From assembly GCA_947623655.1 (NCBI GenBank), contig CANQHG010000003.1:40847-104846 (forward strand): a stretch of 64,000 nt of DNA, in the 5' to 3' direction. The translations under genes and the position numbers were made by a program. This document shows, one piece after another, positions 53,027-62,699 of the stretch. Origin of the DNA: an uncultured Clostridia bacterium. Its GTDB lineage: Bacteria > Bacillota > Clostridia > Christensenellales > Borkfalkiaceae. How positions within the stretch are numbered: the stretch's first letter is position 1; the number at the start of each line of letters is the position of its first letter. The notes under the pieces were generated by a model. It worked only from the letters and a program-made list of their open reading frames with translations, ran no database searches and had not been told where the DNA came from.

Positions 53027-53035
53027 ACTTTATCA

Positions 53036-53075
53036 AAACGCGCACCACGGCTGTGCCGCGGCGCGCGTTTTTTTG
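53036..53075. terminator. terminator between the nucleoside kinase and ypeB
   Basis: AACGCGC..CGGC-T-GTGCCG..GCGCGCGTT followed by T7; lies between the two convergent stops. Confidence 0.8.
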
Positions 53076-53084
53076 TTGAACCTC

Positions 53085-55061
53085 TTATTCGAGATAGCTG
53101 CCCGTGGCGCTGTTCTTCACGCGGAAGATCTGCACCTCGGCGCCCGTATTTGCGTCGAGATAGACGATGAACTGCTCCTCGCCCGCATTGCAGGCAAATT
53201 CGTAGCAAAGCGTCCGCACATCGCCGACGGGAATGACGGCAAGATTGGACGAAGTGACTTCCAGCTCGCCGGAGAGGAGTTCCTTTGCCTCCGCCTCGGA
53301 GAGTTTTGCCCTCGTCGCGTGCGTCTCGTCGTTGAGAAGATACCCTCTCGCGTCGACGCCGATGACCCGACCCTTGGACTCGCATACGCGCACCCTGATG
53401 ATCTCGGGATAAATGCGCACGCCGTTTTCGATCGTGACATAGGTGAGGTTCGCCACCATGCCCGCGTCGGAGAGCCACACCGCCTCGACGTTCCCGATGC
53501 CCAGTCCCGCTAAAAATTCCTTGGCGAGACCGTCGCATGTCGCAAGTTCGAAGTTCTTCTCCGTGCACTGTTCGTAGCTGTCGAAGAACGCAAGTTTTCC
53601 GCCGTTTTTGGTGATCTCGGCAAAGATCTCCATGCCGTTTTCGTCCGTGACGACGAAGTTATAGCACGGGGCTTCCTGCGCGGAAGTTTCACCCGTGAAG
53701 CGTACATCCGCGACATGGTATGCCGAAAAATACTCTCTCGTCTTCTGTTCGGCCTCCGCTTCGGTGATCTCGGGGAGCTCGGTGAGCTTGTTTTTCCCGA
53801 TATTGCCCTCTTTGGCGAAGGGTGCGTCGGCGATCTCCTCGATCTTTTCGCGAATTCCGCCGCCGATCGAACCGAAGCTCTCGGACATGGTACCCGCATT
53901 TCCCGTGATGAAGTCCATCACGTCGTTCGAACTCATGTGCGTTGCGAGCGCGTTGAGTTCGCTTGAGATCTTGGCGTTGACGTTGTAGAGGTCGGCGATC
54001 CTGCTCTTTTCACGCTCGGTGAGCGTCTTGCCCTCGGAAAGGCGGGTGAGCATGCTTTCGGCAAAGGCGTTGGTCTCATTGACAAAGCCCGAGATGTCCG
54101 TGCTCGTCGCCGCGTCCACGGGGAGACGTTCCATGGCGCTCTCGATGAGGGCGCTGTCGACAAGAATGTCCGTCAGAAGTCTGCGCTGCTCGTCGACGCC
54201 CGAAGAGACGCGCAGTTTGGAAAGGTTGTTGTCCATGTCTTCGGAGACGGACACGAGCTCATAGAGCGTGGTGCGCGCGCCCGTTTCGCCGATGGAAGCC
54301 ATATCGTTGAGGCGGAACGCTCCCGCCGTGACGACTGTCCCGAGAACGAGCGTTGCGACGCCCAGCGAAATGACCGCGGCAAGCCAGCCGCCGAACCCGC
54401 GGCGGTTTTCCTTTCTCGCCGTCCGCTGTTCGCGCCTGTGCTTTCTGTCGGAAGCCTTTCTGGCATGCGCTTCCCGGCGCGATTTGATCTTTTCCTCTCT
54501 CGCCTTTTCGCGGGAAGCCGCCTTCTGCCGTTTCAGGGCGACCCTTTCCCGCTTTTCACGCTCGAGCCTCTTTTGCCGCTCGGCCTTCGTCTCGTTCTTT
54601 AAAAGTTCCCGTCTTGCGGCGCGCTCGGCCTTTTTCTCCACTCTCTTTTCCCTGAGGGCGGCCTTTTTATCGAGTTTTTTCTGCTTGCGCTCGGCTTTCT
54701 TTTCGGCGACCATCGCCTTTTTGTCGAGCTTTTTCTGCTTGATCTCCGCCTTCTTTTCGAGTTTTTTCTGCTTTAAGGCGATCTTGTTGGCCTTTTTTTC
54801 CTCTTTGGCCTCTTCCTTGGCCTTTGCCTTTTTGAGGCGCTTTTCCGCCGCCGCTTTTTCCGCTTTCTCCGCCTTGGTAAGCGCCGCGCGCTTTGCCGAA
54901 GGCTTCTTTGCAGCCGTCTTTGCGGCGGTCGTTTTCTTTGCCGACGTCTTCTTTGTCGTCGTCTTCTTGACGGGTTCGTTTACCGTCTCTGCCGTATATT
55001 CCTCTATTTTTTCCACCTTTTCGGCGCCGCTCGATACATTCTTTCCGATTTTCTTTTCCAT
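53085..55061 (-). CDS. ypeB: germination protein YpeB with a lysine-rich N-terminal extension
   Basis: 658 aa, about 200 longer than Bacillus YpeB. Residues 1-225 are a highly charged Lys/Ala/Glu region (KKTTTKKTSAKKTT..., then repeated KLDKKA..EKKAERK), probably a long helix. A membrane segment (GGWLAAVISLGVATLVLGTVV) near residue 230 is followed by the YpeB helical domain and C-terminal PepSY-type repeats. YpeB is needed to keep SleB stable in the dormant spore. It follows sleB with a 10 nt gap and its own GGAGGAGATC site. The extension might bind DNA or acidic spore polymers; that is a guess. Confidence 0.88.
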   Translation of the reverse strand: MEKKIGKNVSSGAEKVEKIEEYTAETVNEPVKKTTTKKTSAKKTTAAKTAAKKPSAKRAALTKAEKAEKAAAEKRLKKAKAKEEAKEEKKANKIALKQKKLEKKAEIKQKKLDKKAMVAEKKAERKQKKLDKKAALREKRVEKKAERAARRELLKNETKAERQKRLEREKRERVALKRQKAASREKAREEKIKSRREAHARKASDRKHRREQRTARKENRRGFGGWLAAVISLGVATLVLGTVVTAGAFRLNDMASIGETGARTTLYELVSVSEDMDNNLSKLRVSSGVDEQRRLLTDILVDSALIESAMERLPVDAATSTDISGFVNETNAFAESMLTRLSEGKTLTEREKSRIADLYNVNAKISSELNALATHMSSNDVMDFITGNAGTMSESFGSIGGGIREKIEEIADAPFAKEGNIGKNKLTELPEITEAEAEQKTREYFSAYHVADVRFTGETSAQEAPCYNFVVTDENGMEIFAEITKNGGKLAFFDSYEQCTEKNFELATCDGLAKEFLAGLGIGNVEAVWLSDAGMVANLTYVTIENGVRIYPEIIRVRVCESKGRVIGVDARGYLLNDETHATRAKLSEAEAKELLSGELEVTSSNLAVIPVGDVRTLCYEFACNAGEEQFIVYLDANTGAEVQIFRVKNSATGSYLE

Positions 55062-55071
55062 GATCTCCTCC

Positions 55072-55842
55072 TTAAATGGCAAAGACGTGTTTGCCGATGA
55101 CCGTTACCGTCTTGCGGTTGAATATCCACGAACTCGTCGCGACGGCGGGATTATAGTAATACAGGCACCCGTAAGTGGGATCCCAGCCGTTCATGGCGTC
55201 GCGGGCGGCGTTGTATGCCGTCTGATCGGGCTCCAGATTGATCTGCCCGTCGGAGACTGCCGTGAAAGCGCCGTTCTGATAGACGACCCCCGCGACCGTG
55301 TTGGGAAAAGACGGGCTCTTGACGCGGTTCATGATGACCGCACCGATGGCGACCTGCCCGGTGTAGCTCTCCCCTCTCCCTTCCGCGTAAATGCACTTTG
55401 CGAGCACATACAGATCGGAAGAGCTGTACGAAGAGCTCCCCGCAGAAGAACCGCCGCCCGAGCCCGAACCCGAGCCCGACGAAGAGCCGCCCTGCAAGGC
55501 GTTGTAGCTCTCGTTCATGCCGAGCGCACGATAGGTCGACTTTCCCACTACGCCGTCGGCCGTCAAACCGTTCTTCTTTTGAAAGGCGATGACCGCCTTT
55601 TTGGTACCCGCGCCGAAGATGCCGTCTACGGCGCCCGTATAGTAGCCCCACTGTTTTAACCTGCGCTGGACTTCCTTTACTTCGCCGCCCTTGCTCCCCT
55701 GACGGAGAACGGCGGCCTCTTGGACAAGCTCAAGCGCCGTATCGGCCGATGGACGGACGGAGACGGTGTAGGCCGTCACCCCCGCCGTGGCCGCTCCCAC
55801 AAGGGCGAGCGCCACTGCGCCGATTGCCAAAAACTTCTTCAT
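55072..55842 (-). CDS. sleB: spore cortex-lytic enzyme SleB
   Basis: 256 aa lytic transglycosylase that degrades cortex peptidoglycan at germination. Signal peptide at 1-25. Peptidoglycan-binding domain at about 45-108 (LRQGSKGGEVKEVQRRLKQWGYY). A Ser/Gly linker follows, then the cell-wall hydrolase domain (about 132-256) with the catalytic Glu in CIYAEGRGESYTGQVAIGAV. Start at 55842 after AAGGAGGAATTT. First gene of a sleB-ypeB operon, the usual arrangement. No convincing forespore (sigma-G) promoter could be read by eye. Confidence 0.93.
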   Translation of the reverse strand: MKKFLAIGAVALALVGAATAGVTAYTVSVRPSADTALELVQEAAVLRQGSKGGEVKEVQRRLKQWGYYTGAVDGIFGAGTKKAVIAFQKKNGLTADGVVGKSTYRALGMNESYNALQGGSSSGSGSGSGGGSSAGSSSYSSSDLYVLAKCIYAEGRGESYTGQVAIGAVIMNRVKSPSFPNTVAGVVYQNGAFTAVSDGQINLEPDQTAYNAARDAMNGWDPTYGCLYYYNPAVATSSWIFNRKTVTVIGKHVFAI

Positions 55843-55851
55843 AAATTCCTC

Positions 55852-55874
55852 CTTACGCACAATGTGCGCAAGGT
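55852..55874 (-). promoter_or_regulatory. hairpin just upstream of the sleB ribosome site
   Basis: CGCACAATGTGCG forms a short stem ending 3-4 nt before AAGGAGG. Could limit ribosome access or mark an mRNA 5' end. Confidence 0.35.
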
Positions 55875-55988
55875 GAAAACTTTTATACATTTTTCCCGAC
55901 GGCGGGAATTTTTTCAATAAATTTCATACGTTTACAAAAAAAGGCTTGCCGTTTTTTGTTGATTTGAAAAAATATGATTTAAAATTCC

Positions 55989-56018
55989 TTGACATTCCGA
56001 AAGGAGGAATGTTATAAT
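55989..56018 (+). promoter_or_regulatory. promoter of the coiled-coil/patatin genes
   Basis: TTGACA (55989-55994), 18 nt, TATAAT (56013-56018); ribosome site GAGAAAAGG precedes ATG 56062. Confidence 0.75.
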
Positions 56019-56061
56019 ATTCGGGTTGATAAAGTCAATTTACTAAACAAGAGAAAAGGTT

Positions 56062-56526
56062 ATGGACGAAACAAAACGCGTAAGTCTCGAAAAAAAATTA
56101 TCTCACTTGAAGAGGTATCTTCTTCTGGCGCAGATCGCGGAATGTTACTCTGTCGACAAAAAGGCCGTCCGCGCTCTCAATACGGTGACGAAGCGTGAGC
56201 TCAGAGCGTTGAAGCGCTCCCGTTTTCCCATGGAAGACGCCGACCTGCAACAGCTTTACAACTCCATCGGCATGCTTGGGCAGATCCTTAAAAAGTTCTC
56301 CGGAGCCCGCCGTTACGACGTTTACCGCAACGCCGAAGAACAGCTGACGAACTACATCAACAGCATGACGAGACAAGTCGCCGAAACGGAAGAGCTTCTT
56401 CGCACAAAGCCCACCGTGTCGAAGACGATCGATTCCGCCGTCACGAAGGCGAAAGAACTCGGCGACGTCATCGGTAAAGGGGTTGAACAGCTAAAAAAAA
56501 CGGTCAAAGACCTAAGCTCAAAATAG
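56062..56526 (+). CDS. helical protein upstream of, and probably fused by frameshift to, the patatin
   Basis: 154 aa if read without frameshift. Entirely helical and charged: KKLSHLKRYLLLAQIAECYSVDKKAVRAL at the start, then a basic helical middle and VSKTIDSAVTKAKELGDVIGKGVEQLKKT near the end. No family recognised. The frame stops at 56524-56526, but 8 codons earlier an A8 run (56493-56500) preceded by AAAGGGG would allow a -1 shift into the patatin frame, yielding a ~450 aa fusion. Likely acts with the patatin, perhaps as a regulatory or membrane-surface arm. Confidence 0.75.
   Translation: MDETKRVSLEKKLSHLKRYLLLAQIAECYSVDKKAVRALNTVTKRELRALKRSRFPMEDADLQQLYNSIGMLGQILKKFSGARRYDVYRNAEEQLTNYINSMTRQVAETEELLRTKPTVSKTIDSAVTKAKELGDVIGKGVEQLKKTVKDLSSK
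56476..56500 (+). promoter_or_regulatory. candidate -1 programmed frameshift site
   Basis: Slippery heptamer A-AAA-AAA within A8 (56493-56500), read in zero frame as CTA AAA AAA ACG. A Shine-Dalgarno-like AAAGGGG (56476-56482) lies exactly 10 nt upstream, the same arrangement known to stimulate -1 shifting in E. coli dnaX. After the slip the frame continues AAC GGT CAA into the patatin. Confidence 0.55.
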
Positions 56527-57413
56527 GCCTCGTCTATTCGGGCGGCATCAGTAAGGGCGCTTACCAGATCGGCTTCACGAAAGCCTTGCTTCGGCATGTG
56601 GATCGCGACGAGATCAAAGTGGTATCGGGCGCCTCGATCGGGCTTTTCAGTGCGTACGCTCTCGCGACCGACAAACTCGACATGTTCGAATGCGCCTATC
56701 GCCGCATCGACATCTCGGGGGGCGCGAAGCTCTTCTACAATGTGTTTTTTAAAAAGCTCTTGTGGAAATATGTCTCCTCGTTTGTCTCGCCGTCCGACCG
56801 CGTGACCATTCCGCTCGCTTTCCCCGTGTGCTATGTTCCCATTTTTTCGGTGCGCTATTATTGGTTGCTCGGGAAATACAACGCCTGCTGGGAGAAATAT
56901 CTGCGGGCGGCGATCAACTTCCCTTTCCTGTGCATCATTCCCTCCTTTCTGGAACACAGGTTCGCGATCGACGGGGGCGCGGCAGACAACATCCCCCTCT
57001 ATCCCCTTCTCAAAAAGGGATCGTACTTTCTGAACGGCGAACAATTCGATCTCATCATCATTCTGCATTTCGACGCGCGGTACGACTACCGCACCGAGTT
57101 CGACTCCGACATTCCCATTCTTGACCTCGACCTCGGCATATGCAACGATTTCAAGAAAAATCACTACGATTTCTCGAGCGAATATGTCGATGAAATGATC
57201 AGAAAAGCCGAGGCATACGGCGATAAGATCTGCGAGCGTCTGTTTTCGGGCGATTGTTCCAAGGAGACGCTTAACCAGACCGTCAATGAGATCTTCCTCG
57301 AAGAGCACGCGATCAGGCAGAAAAACATCTCCGTCGACCGTCTCTTCAGTATGCTCAACGCGATCGGAAAATTTTTCCGCCGCGACAAGATCTGCAATAA
57401 AAAATTGTACTGA
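56487..57413 (+). CDS. patatin-like phospholipase without its own start codon
   Basis: Serine lipid acyl hydrolase. The frame is open from 56487 to the stop at 57413; homology begins at about 56514 (PKLKIGLVYSGGISKGAYQIGF). The oxyanion-hole glycines (SGGISKGAYQ), nucleophile elbow GASIG and catalytic Asp in IDGGAADNIP are intact. No ATG, GTG or TTG lies between the in-frame stop (56484) and the oxyanion loop; the first TTG at 56586 would delete that loop. So translation probably enters by -1 frameshift from the upstream gene. Otherwise it is a sequencing error in A8, or a pseudogene. The catalytic residues argue against decay. Confidence 0.8.
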   Translation, partial: TAKKNGQRPKLKIGLVYSGGISKGAYQIGFTKALLRHVDRDEIKVVSGASIGLFSAYALATDKLDMFECAYRRIDISGGAKLFYNVFFKKLLWKYVSSFVSPSDRVTIPLAFPVCYVPIFSVRYYWLLGKYNACWEKYLRAAINFPFLCIIPSFLEHRFAIDGGAADNIPLYPLLKKGSYFLNGEQFDLIIILHFDARYDYRTEFDSDIPILDLDLGICNDFKKNHYDFSSEYVDEMIRKAEAYGDKICERLFSGDCSKETLNQTVNEIFLEEHAIRQKNISVDRLFSMLNAIGKFFRRDKICNKKLY

Positions 57414-57432
57414 AAAAAAGTTACATATAAGC

Positions 57433-57463
57433 AAAAAGGACTTCGCGGGAAGTCCTTTTTTTG
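57433..57463. terminator. bidirectional terminator between patatin and tex
   Basis: AAAAAGGACTTC, GCGG, GAAGTCCTTTTTTT, between convergent stops. Confidence 0.85.
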
Positions 57464-57481
57464 TGCCATATGTGCGTTTTT

Positions 57482-59656
57482 TTACAGATCGTTCGGACGG
57501 CGCATCGTAAGGGAGATGCGGCCCTTTTTCTCGTCCGCGTCGAGAACCCATACGGTAACGACGTCGCCGACGGAGAGCACTTCGGACGGGTGGCGGATAA
57601 AGCGGTCACAGATCTTGGAGATGTGGACGAGGCCGTCCTGATGCACGCCGATGTCGACGAATGCGCCGAAGTCGATGACGTTTCTGACCGTACCCTTGAG
57701 TTCCATGCCCTTTTTGAGGTCCTTGATGTCAAGCACGTCCGTCCTTAAGACGGGAGCGGGAAGTTCGTCGCGGGGGTCGCGCCCCGGTTTCATGAGTTCG
57801 GACATGACGTCCCGTAGCGTGGGAACGCCCACGCCGCACGCCAAGGCCGCCTTCTCCACGCCGTAGCCCTTTACGCGCTCCTCGAGCCTTCCAATCTGCT
57901 GCGCCTTGACTTCCGCCATCGTATAGCCGCAGATCGTGAGAAGTTTTTCCGCCGCCGAATAACTCTCGGGATGGACGGCGGTGTTGTCGAGCACCTCTTC
58001 GCTCTCGGGGACGCGAAGGAAGCCCGCGCACTGCTCAAACGCCTTTGCGCCGAGCCCCTTGACCTTGAGAAGCTGTTTTCTCGAGGTGAACGAACCGTTC
58101 TCTTCCCTGTATTTGACGATATTCCCCGCCGTGCCCGCATTCAGCCCCGACACGCGCGCAAGGAGAGGCGCGGAAGCGGTGTTTACGTCCACACCGACGG
58201 CATTCACGCAGTCTTCCACAACGCCGTCGAGGGCCTGCGAGAGACGCTTTTCGGGCATATCGTGCTGATACTGTCCCACGCCGATGGACTTGGGGTCGAT
58301 CTTGACGAGCTCGGCCAGAGGATCTTGCAATCTTCTTGCGATGGAGACGGCGGAACGCAGGTTGACGTCATATTCGGGAAATTCTTCCGCCGCAAGTTTG
58401 GAAGCGGAGTAGACGGACACGCCCGCCTCGTTGACGATGACATAGCTCACGCCCGCGTCCTTTCCAAGAGAGGCGATGAGTTCTACGGTCATCTGCTCCG
58501 TCTCGCGGCTCGCCGTACCGTTGCCGATCGCGATGTGCGCGACTTTGTGTTTTTTGATGAGCGCGGCGAGCGTTTTGATGCACTCTTGTTTCTGCCGCTC
58601 GCCGTATGTAGGATAGACGACGCTCGTGTCGAGCACTTTGCCCGTACCGTCGACGACTGCGACCTTGCAGCCCATGCGATACCCGGGGTCGAGCCCCATC
58701 GTGACAAAGCCCTTGACGGGCGGCTGCATGAGGAGAGGTCTGAGGTTGAGAGCGAACTGCCCGATCGCGCCCTCGGAAGCGCTCTCCGTGAGCGCGCTGC
58801 GCACTTCACGCTCCGTTGCGGGAGCAATGAGGCGGTCGTAGGCGTCTGCCGTGCATGCGCGGATAAACTGCGAGGAAGCGCACATGGGCTTTTTGACGGT
58901 GCGGCGGGCGATGAGTTCGACCACCATCTCCCTGTTGATCTCGACGTCCACTTTGAGCACCTCTTCTTTCTCGCCCCTGTTCATCGCGAGTACCTGATGG
59001 CCTGCGACTTTTGCGACGGGCGCGTTGAAATCGTAATAGGTGCGGTAAACGGTGTCCTCGGGATTTTTCTTCGCCGCATAGGACGCAATGGCGGCGTATT
59101 TCATATAAAATTCGCGTAAAAACTTGCGGATCGCCGCGTCGTCGGAGATCTGCTCGGCGATAATGTCCCCCGCGCCCGCAAGCGCCTCCTCGGGCGTATT
59201 GACGCCCTTTTCGGGGTCGACATACTTCTCGGCTTCCCTGAGAGGGACGGGACAATCCGGCGCCTGTTCAAACAAGATCTGTGCGAGGGGTTCGAGCCCT
59301 TTCTCCTTGGCGACGGTCGCCCGCGTGCGGCGCTTTTGTTTGTAGGGACGGTAGAGATCTTCCACTTCAGCGAGCGTTTTTGCGTTTAAAATCTGCTGTT
59401 CGAGCTCCGGCGTGAGTTGGCCGCGGCCGTCGATCGTTTTGATGACTTCCGCCTTTCTCGCCTCAAGGCCGCGGAGATATTCGAGACGGTCGGCGAGGGC
59501 GCGGATCGTCTGGTCGTCCATCGAGCCGTGCATTTCCTTGCGGTAACGCGCGATGAACGGCACCGTGTTTCCCTCGTCGAGCAGGGTGATGACGTTTTGG
59601 ACATACTGTTCGTTCAAACTGAGTTCAGTTGCAATGGTCTGTGCGATTTGTTCCAT
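57482..59656 (-). CDS. tex: Tex family S1 RNA-binding transcription accessory protein
   Basis: 724 aa, full length. N-terminal helical domain (VPFIARYRKEMHGSMDDQ near residue 32), YqgF/RNase H-like domain near 325-450 (VTMGLDPGYRMGCKVAVVDGTGKV), helix-hairpin-helix pair near 490-560, and a C-terminal S1 domain (GTVRNVIDFGAFVDIGVHQDGLVHIS, about 648). Tex binds nucleic acid and affects transcription, repair or toxin expression in several bacteria. Start at 59656 after CGGAGTATGT; sequence upstream in the same frame belongs to the promoter. Downstream of spoIIR. Confidence 0.93.
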   Translation of the reverse strand: MEQIAQTIATELSLNEQYVQNVITLLDEGNTVPFIARYRKEMHGSMDDQTIRALADRLEYLRGLEARKAEVIKTIDGRGQLTPELEQQILNAKTLAEVEDLYRPYKQKRRTRATVAKEKGLEPLAQILFEQAPDCPVPLREAEKYVDPEKGVNTPEEALAGAGDIIAEQISDDAAIRKFLREFYMKYAAIASYAAKKNPEDTVYRTYYDFNAPVAKVAGHQVLAMNRGEKEEVLKVDVEINREMVVELIARRTVKKPMCASSQFIRACTADAYDRLIAPATEREVRSALTESASEGAIGQFALNLRPLLMQPPVKGFVTMGLDPGYRMGCKVAVVDGTGKVLDTSVVYPTYGERQKQECIKTLAALIKKHKVAHIAIGNGTASRETEQMTVELIASLGKDAGVSYVIVNEAGVSVYSASKLAAEEFPEYDVNLRSAVSIARRLQDPLAELVKIDPKSIGVGQYQHDMPEKRLSQALDGVVEDCVNAVGVDVNTASAPLLARVSGLNAGTAGNIVKYREENGSFTSRKQLLKVKGLGAKAFEQCAGFLRVPESEEVLDNTAVHPESYSAAEKLLTICGYTMAEVKAQQIGRLEERVKGYGVEKAALACGVGVPTLRDVMSELMKPGRDPRDELPAPVLRTDVLDIKDLKKGMELKGTVRNVIDFGAFVDIGVHQDGLVHISKICDRFIRHPSEVLSVGDVVTVWVLDADEKKGRISLTMRRPNDL

Positions 59657-59686
59657 ACATACTCCGAAATAGTTGCAATGGCAGTA

Positions 59687-59715
59687 TTGTATCACAACCG
59701 CGCGGATTTTGCAAC
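59687..59715 (-). promoter_or_regulatory. promoter of tex
   Basis: TTGCAA near 59709-59715 and TACAAT near 59687-59692, spacer 16-17 nt, in the 62 nt gap after spoIIR. Confidence 0.6.
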
Positions 59716-59718
59716 TTC

Positions 59719-60240
59719 TCATCCAAAAAACTTCCGCACGATCTCGGCGATCTTGCTCTTATAGACAATATTTCCGTTCCCCGCGGTGAAACAGAGGGGC
59801 GGATAGACGACGCACCACCAATTATCTCCCGTGCCCGTGCCGAGCTCCACGATGAGCGCGTCGTATACGCCTGCTTCGAGCGTCGCGTTTTCGTATACGC
59901 GGGTCGGGAATTCCTCCCGCCTCAGGCTTGCCCTCGCGCCGTATTGATAGCCGTTTGCCCTGAGCGTCTTGTCTGCGACGGCGGCGATGACGGAGAGTTT
60001 TTCATTGATGGCCGCATACGCCTCTTCCTTGCTTTCGCACGCCGCAACGGTGGGAGTGAGAAACTCCACAACGGCGTCGCGGACCTTATATTTCACGTTT
60101 TGATCTTCTTCGGAATTGGAATTCGCGCGGATGTGCACGCGAAGATACTCCGTTTCCGCCCTCTCTCCGCTTCCGAGCCCGCCCAACGCGACTGAGAACG
60201 CGATCACCGCCAAAATCAACACAAATGCGAATTTTTTCAT
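59719..60240 (-). CDS. spoIIR: stage II sporulation protein R
   Basis: 173 aa secreted signal protein made in the forespore; it triggers SpoIIGA to activate sigma-E in the mother cell. Signal peptide at 1-20. The family core is clear: YLRVHIRANSNSEEDQNVKYKVRDAV (about 31-56) and the C-terminal GTGTGDNWWCVVYPPLCF (about 135-152). Start at 60240; its ribosome site GAGG sits in the 3' arm of a hairpin. Its presence with SleB and YpeB strongly suggests a spore former. Sigma-F promoter not identified. Confidence 0.95.
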   Translation of the reverse strand: MKKFAFVLILAVIAFSVALGGLGSGERAETEYLRVHIRANSNSEEDQNVKYKVRDAVVEFLTPTVAACESKEEAYAAINEKLSVIAAVADKTLRANGYQYGARASLRREEFPTRVYENATLEAGVYDALIVELGTGTGDNWWCVVYPPLCFTAGNGNIVYKSKIAEIVRKFFG

Positions 60241-60269
60241 AAAAAATAACCTCTTCGCGAGAGGTTATT
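60241..60269 (-). promoter_or_regulatory. hairpin occluding the spoIIR ribosome site
   Basis: AATAACCTC, 7 nt, GAGGTTATT, then TTTT and ATG. The 9 bp perfect stem contains the only Shine-Dalgarno sequence (GAGG) and is followed by a T run, so it could act as both terminator for mmcQ and translational block for spoIIR. Confidence 0.6.
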
Positions 60270-60293
60270 GACGGGTGAAATAAATTTTATACC

Positions 60294-62092
<1,799 letters not shown>

Positions 62093-62136
62093 TTACCACA
62101 AACCGACGAAAATATAAAGCTTTTTTCGTAAAGATG

Positions 62137-62145
62137 TGCTATAAT
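62137..62145 (+). promoter_or_regulatory. extended -10 promoter ahead of tRNA-Arg
   Basis: TGCTATAAT (TATAAT at 62140-62145) with no good -35 box; an extended -10 element. It lies ~110 nt before tRNA-Arg. Confidence 0.5.
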
Positions 62146-62151
62146 GTTTTT

Positions 62152-62220
62152 ACTCGCATCCGTAGCGTAAACAGAGCGCGTATTTGCCTCCGACGGACGC
62201 TTTTGGTTTCCCTTTATGCC
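62152..62220 (+). other. possible decayed tRNA-Arg copy
   Basis: CCGTAGCGTAA..TTTGCCTCCGACGG resembles the D arm and anticodon loop of the intact tRNA-Arg downstream (TCGTAGTGTAA..GGCCTCCGACGC), including GCCTCCGACG, but acceptor and T arms do not pair. Likely a relic; low confidence. Confidence 0.3.
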
Positions 62221-62253
62221 GCCCGCGCAAAGAGCGCGCACATCGTTTTATAT

Positions 62254-62330
62254 GTACTCGTAGTGTAATTGGATAACATTACGGCCTCCGACGCCGTCGA
62301 CTCCGGGTTCGAACCCCGGCGGGTACACCA
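62254..62330 (+). tRNA. tRNA-Arg (anticodon CCG), CCA encoded
   Basis: 77 nt cloverleaf: acceptor GTACTCG/CGGGTAC, D stem GTGT/ACAT, anticodon stem ACGGC/GCCGT with loop CTCCGAC, T stem CCGGG/CCCGG with TTCGAAC, discriminator A, then CCA. Confidence 0.95.
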
Positions 62331-62331
62331 C

Positions 62332-62369
62332 AAAGAACGTAAGCCGAACCTCGACCTACGTTCTTTTTT
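62332..62369 (+). terminator. terminator of tRNA-Arg
   Basis: AAGAACGTA, 15 nt, TACGTTCTT with T6. Confidence 0.75.
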
Positions 62370-62699
62370 CATAAGAAAACGGGAGCAGACCTTTCCGCCC
62401 CCTTTTTCAATTCGGTGCGACCGCAAAACAGCAACAGCCGCTTATTCAAAATTTGAATGTATTTCTCGGTGGCTTCCCACCCCTGCGCAAGTGCCTTTTG
62501 CGTTTTTCTTGAAGATATAGCCCCCATACATCTGCGCCTGCCGCTTCGGAGCCGCCTTTGCAAGTGCATTATAACGCGCAATCAAACTTTTATAGTCGCC
62601 GTGGTCGGTGACTTCAAAGTGGCGTTTCATCGAGCGTTTGAGCTTGTAATATTCCCGAATGAAGCGCAGATCGGCGCGTAGTTCTTCCAATGATTTCAT
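62369..62699 (-). pseudogene. frameshifted small protein with sigma-70 region-4-like C-terminus
   Basis: The frame starting at ATG 62699 (after AAGGGAAAATCAAG) encodes MKSLEELRADLRFIREYY... for 65 codons, then loses sense at an A5 run (T5 at 62503-62507) and stops after 85 aa. One base fewer there restores a frame ending TQKALAQGWEATEKYIQILN, a helix-turn-helix-like tail, to give ~109 aa. The intact form recalls small Clostridia proteins related to phage-type sigma-like regulators. It may be a real +1 frameshift mutation, recoding, or a homopolymer sequencing error. Confidence 0.6.

Noticed and set aside
55843..55990. Sigma-G/sigma-F type promoters for sleB and spoIIR
   Set aside because: GTATA-like boxes can be found but no partner box at the right spacing; not supportable by eye.
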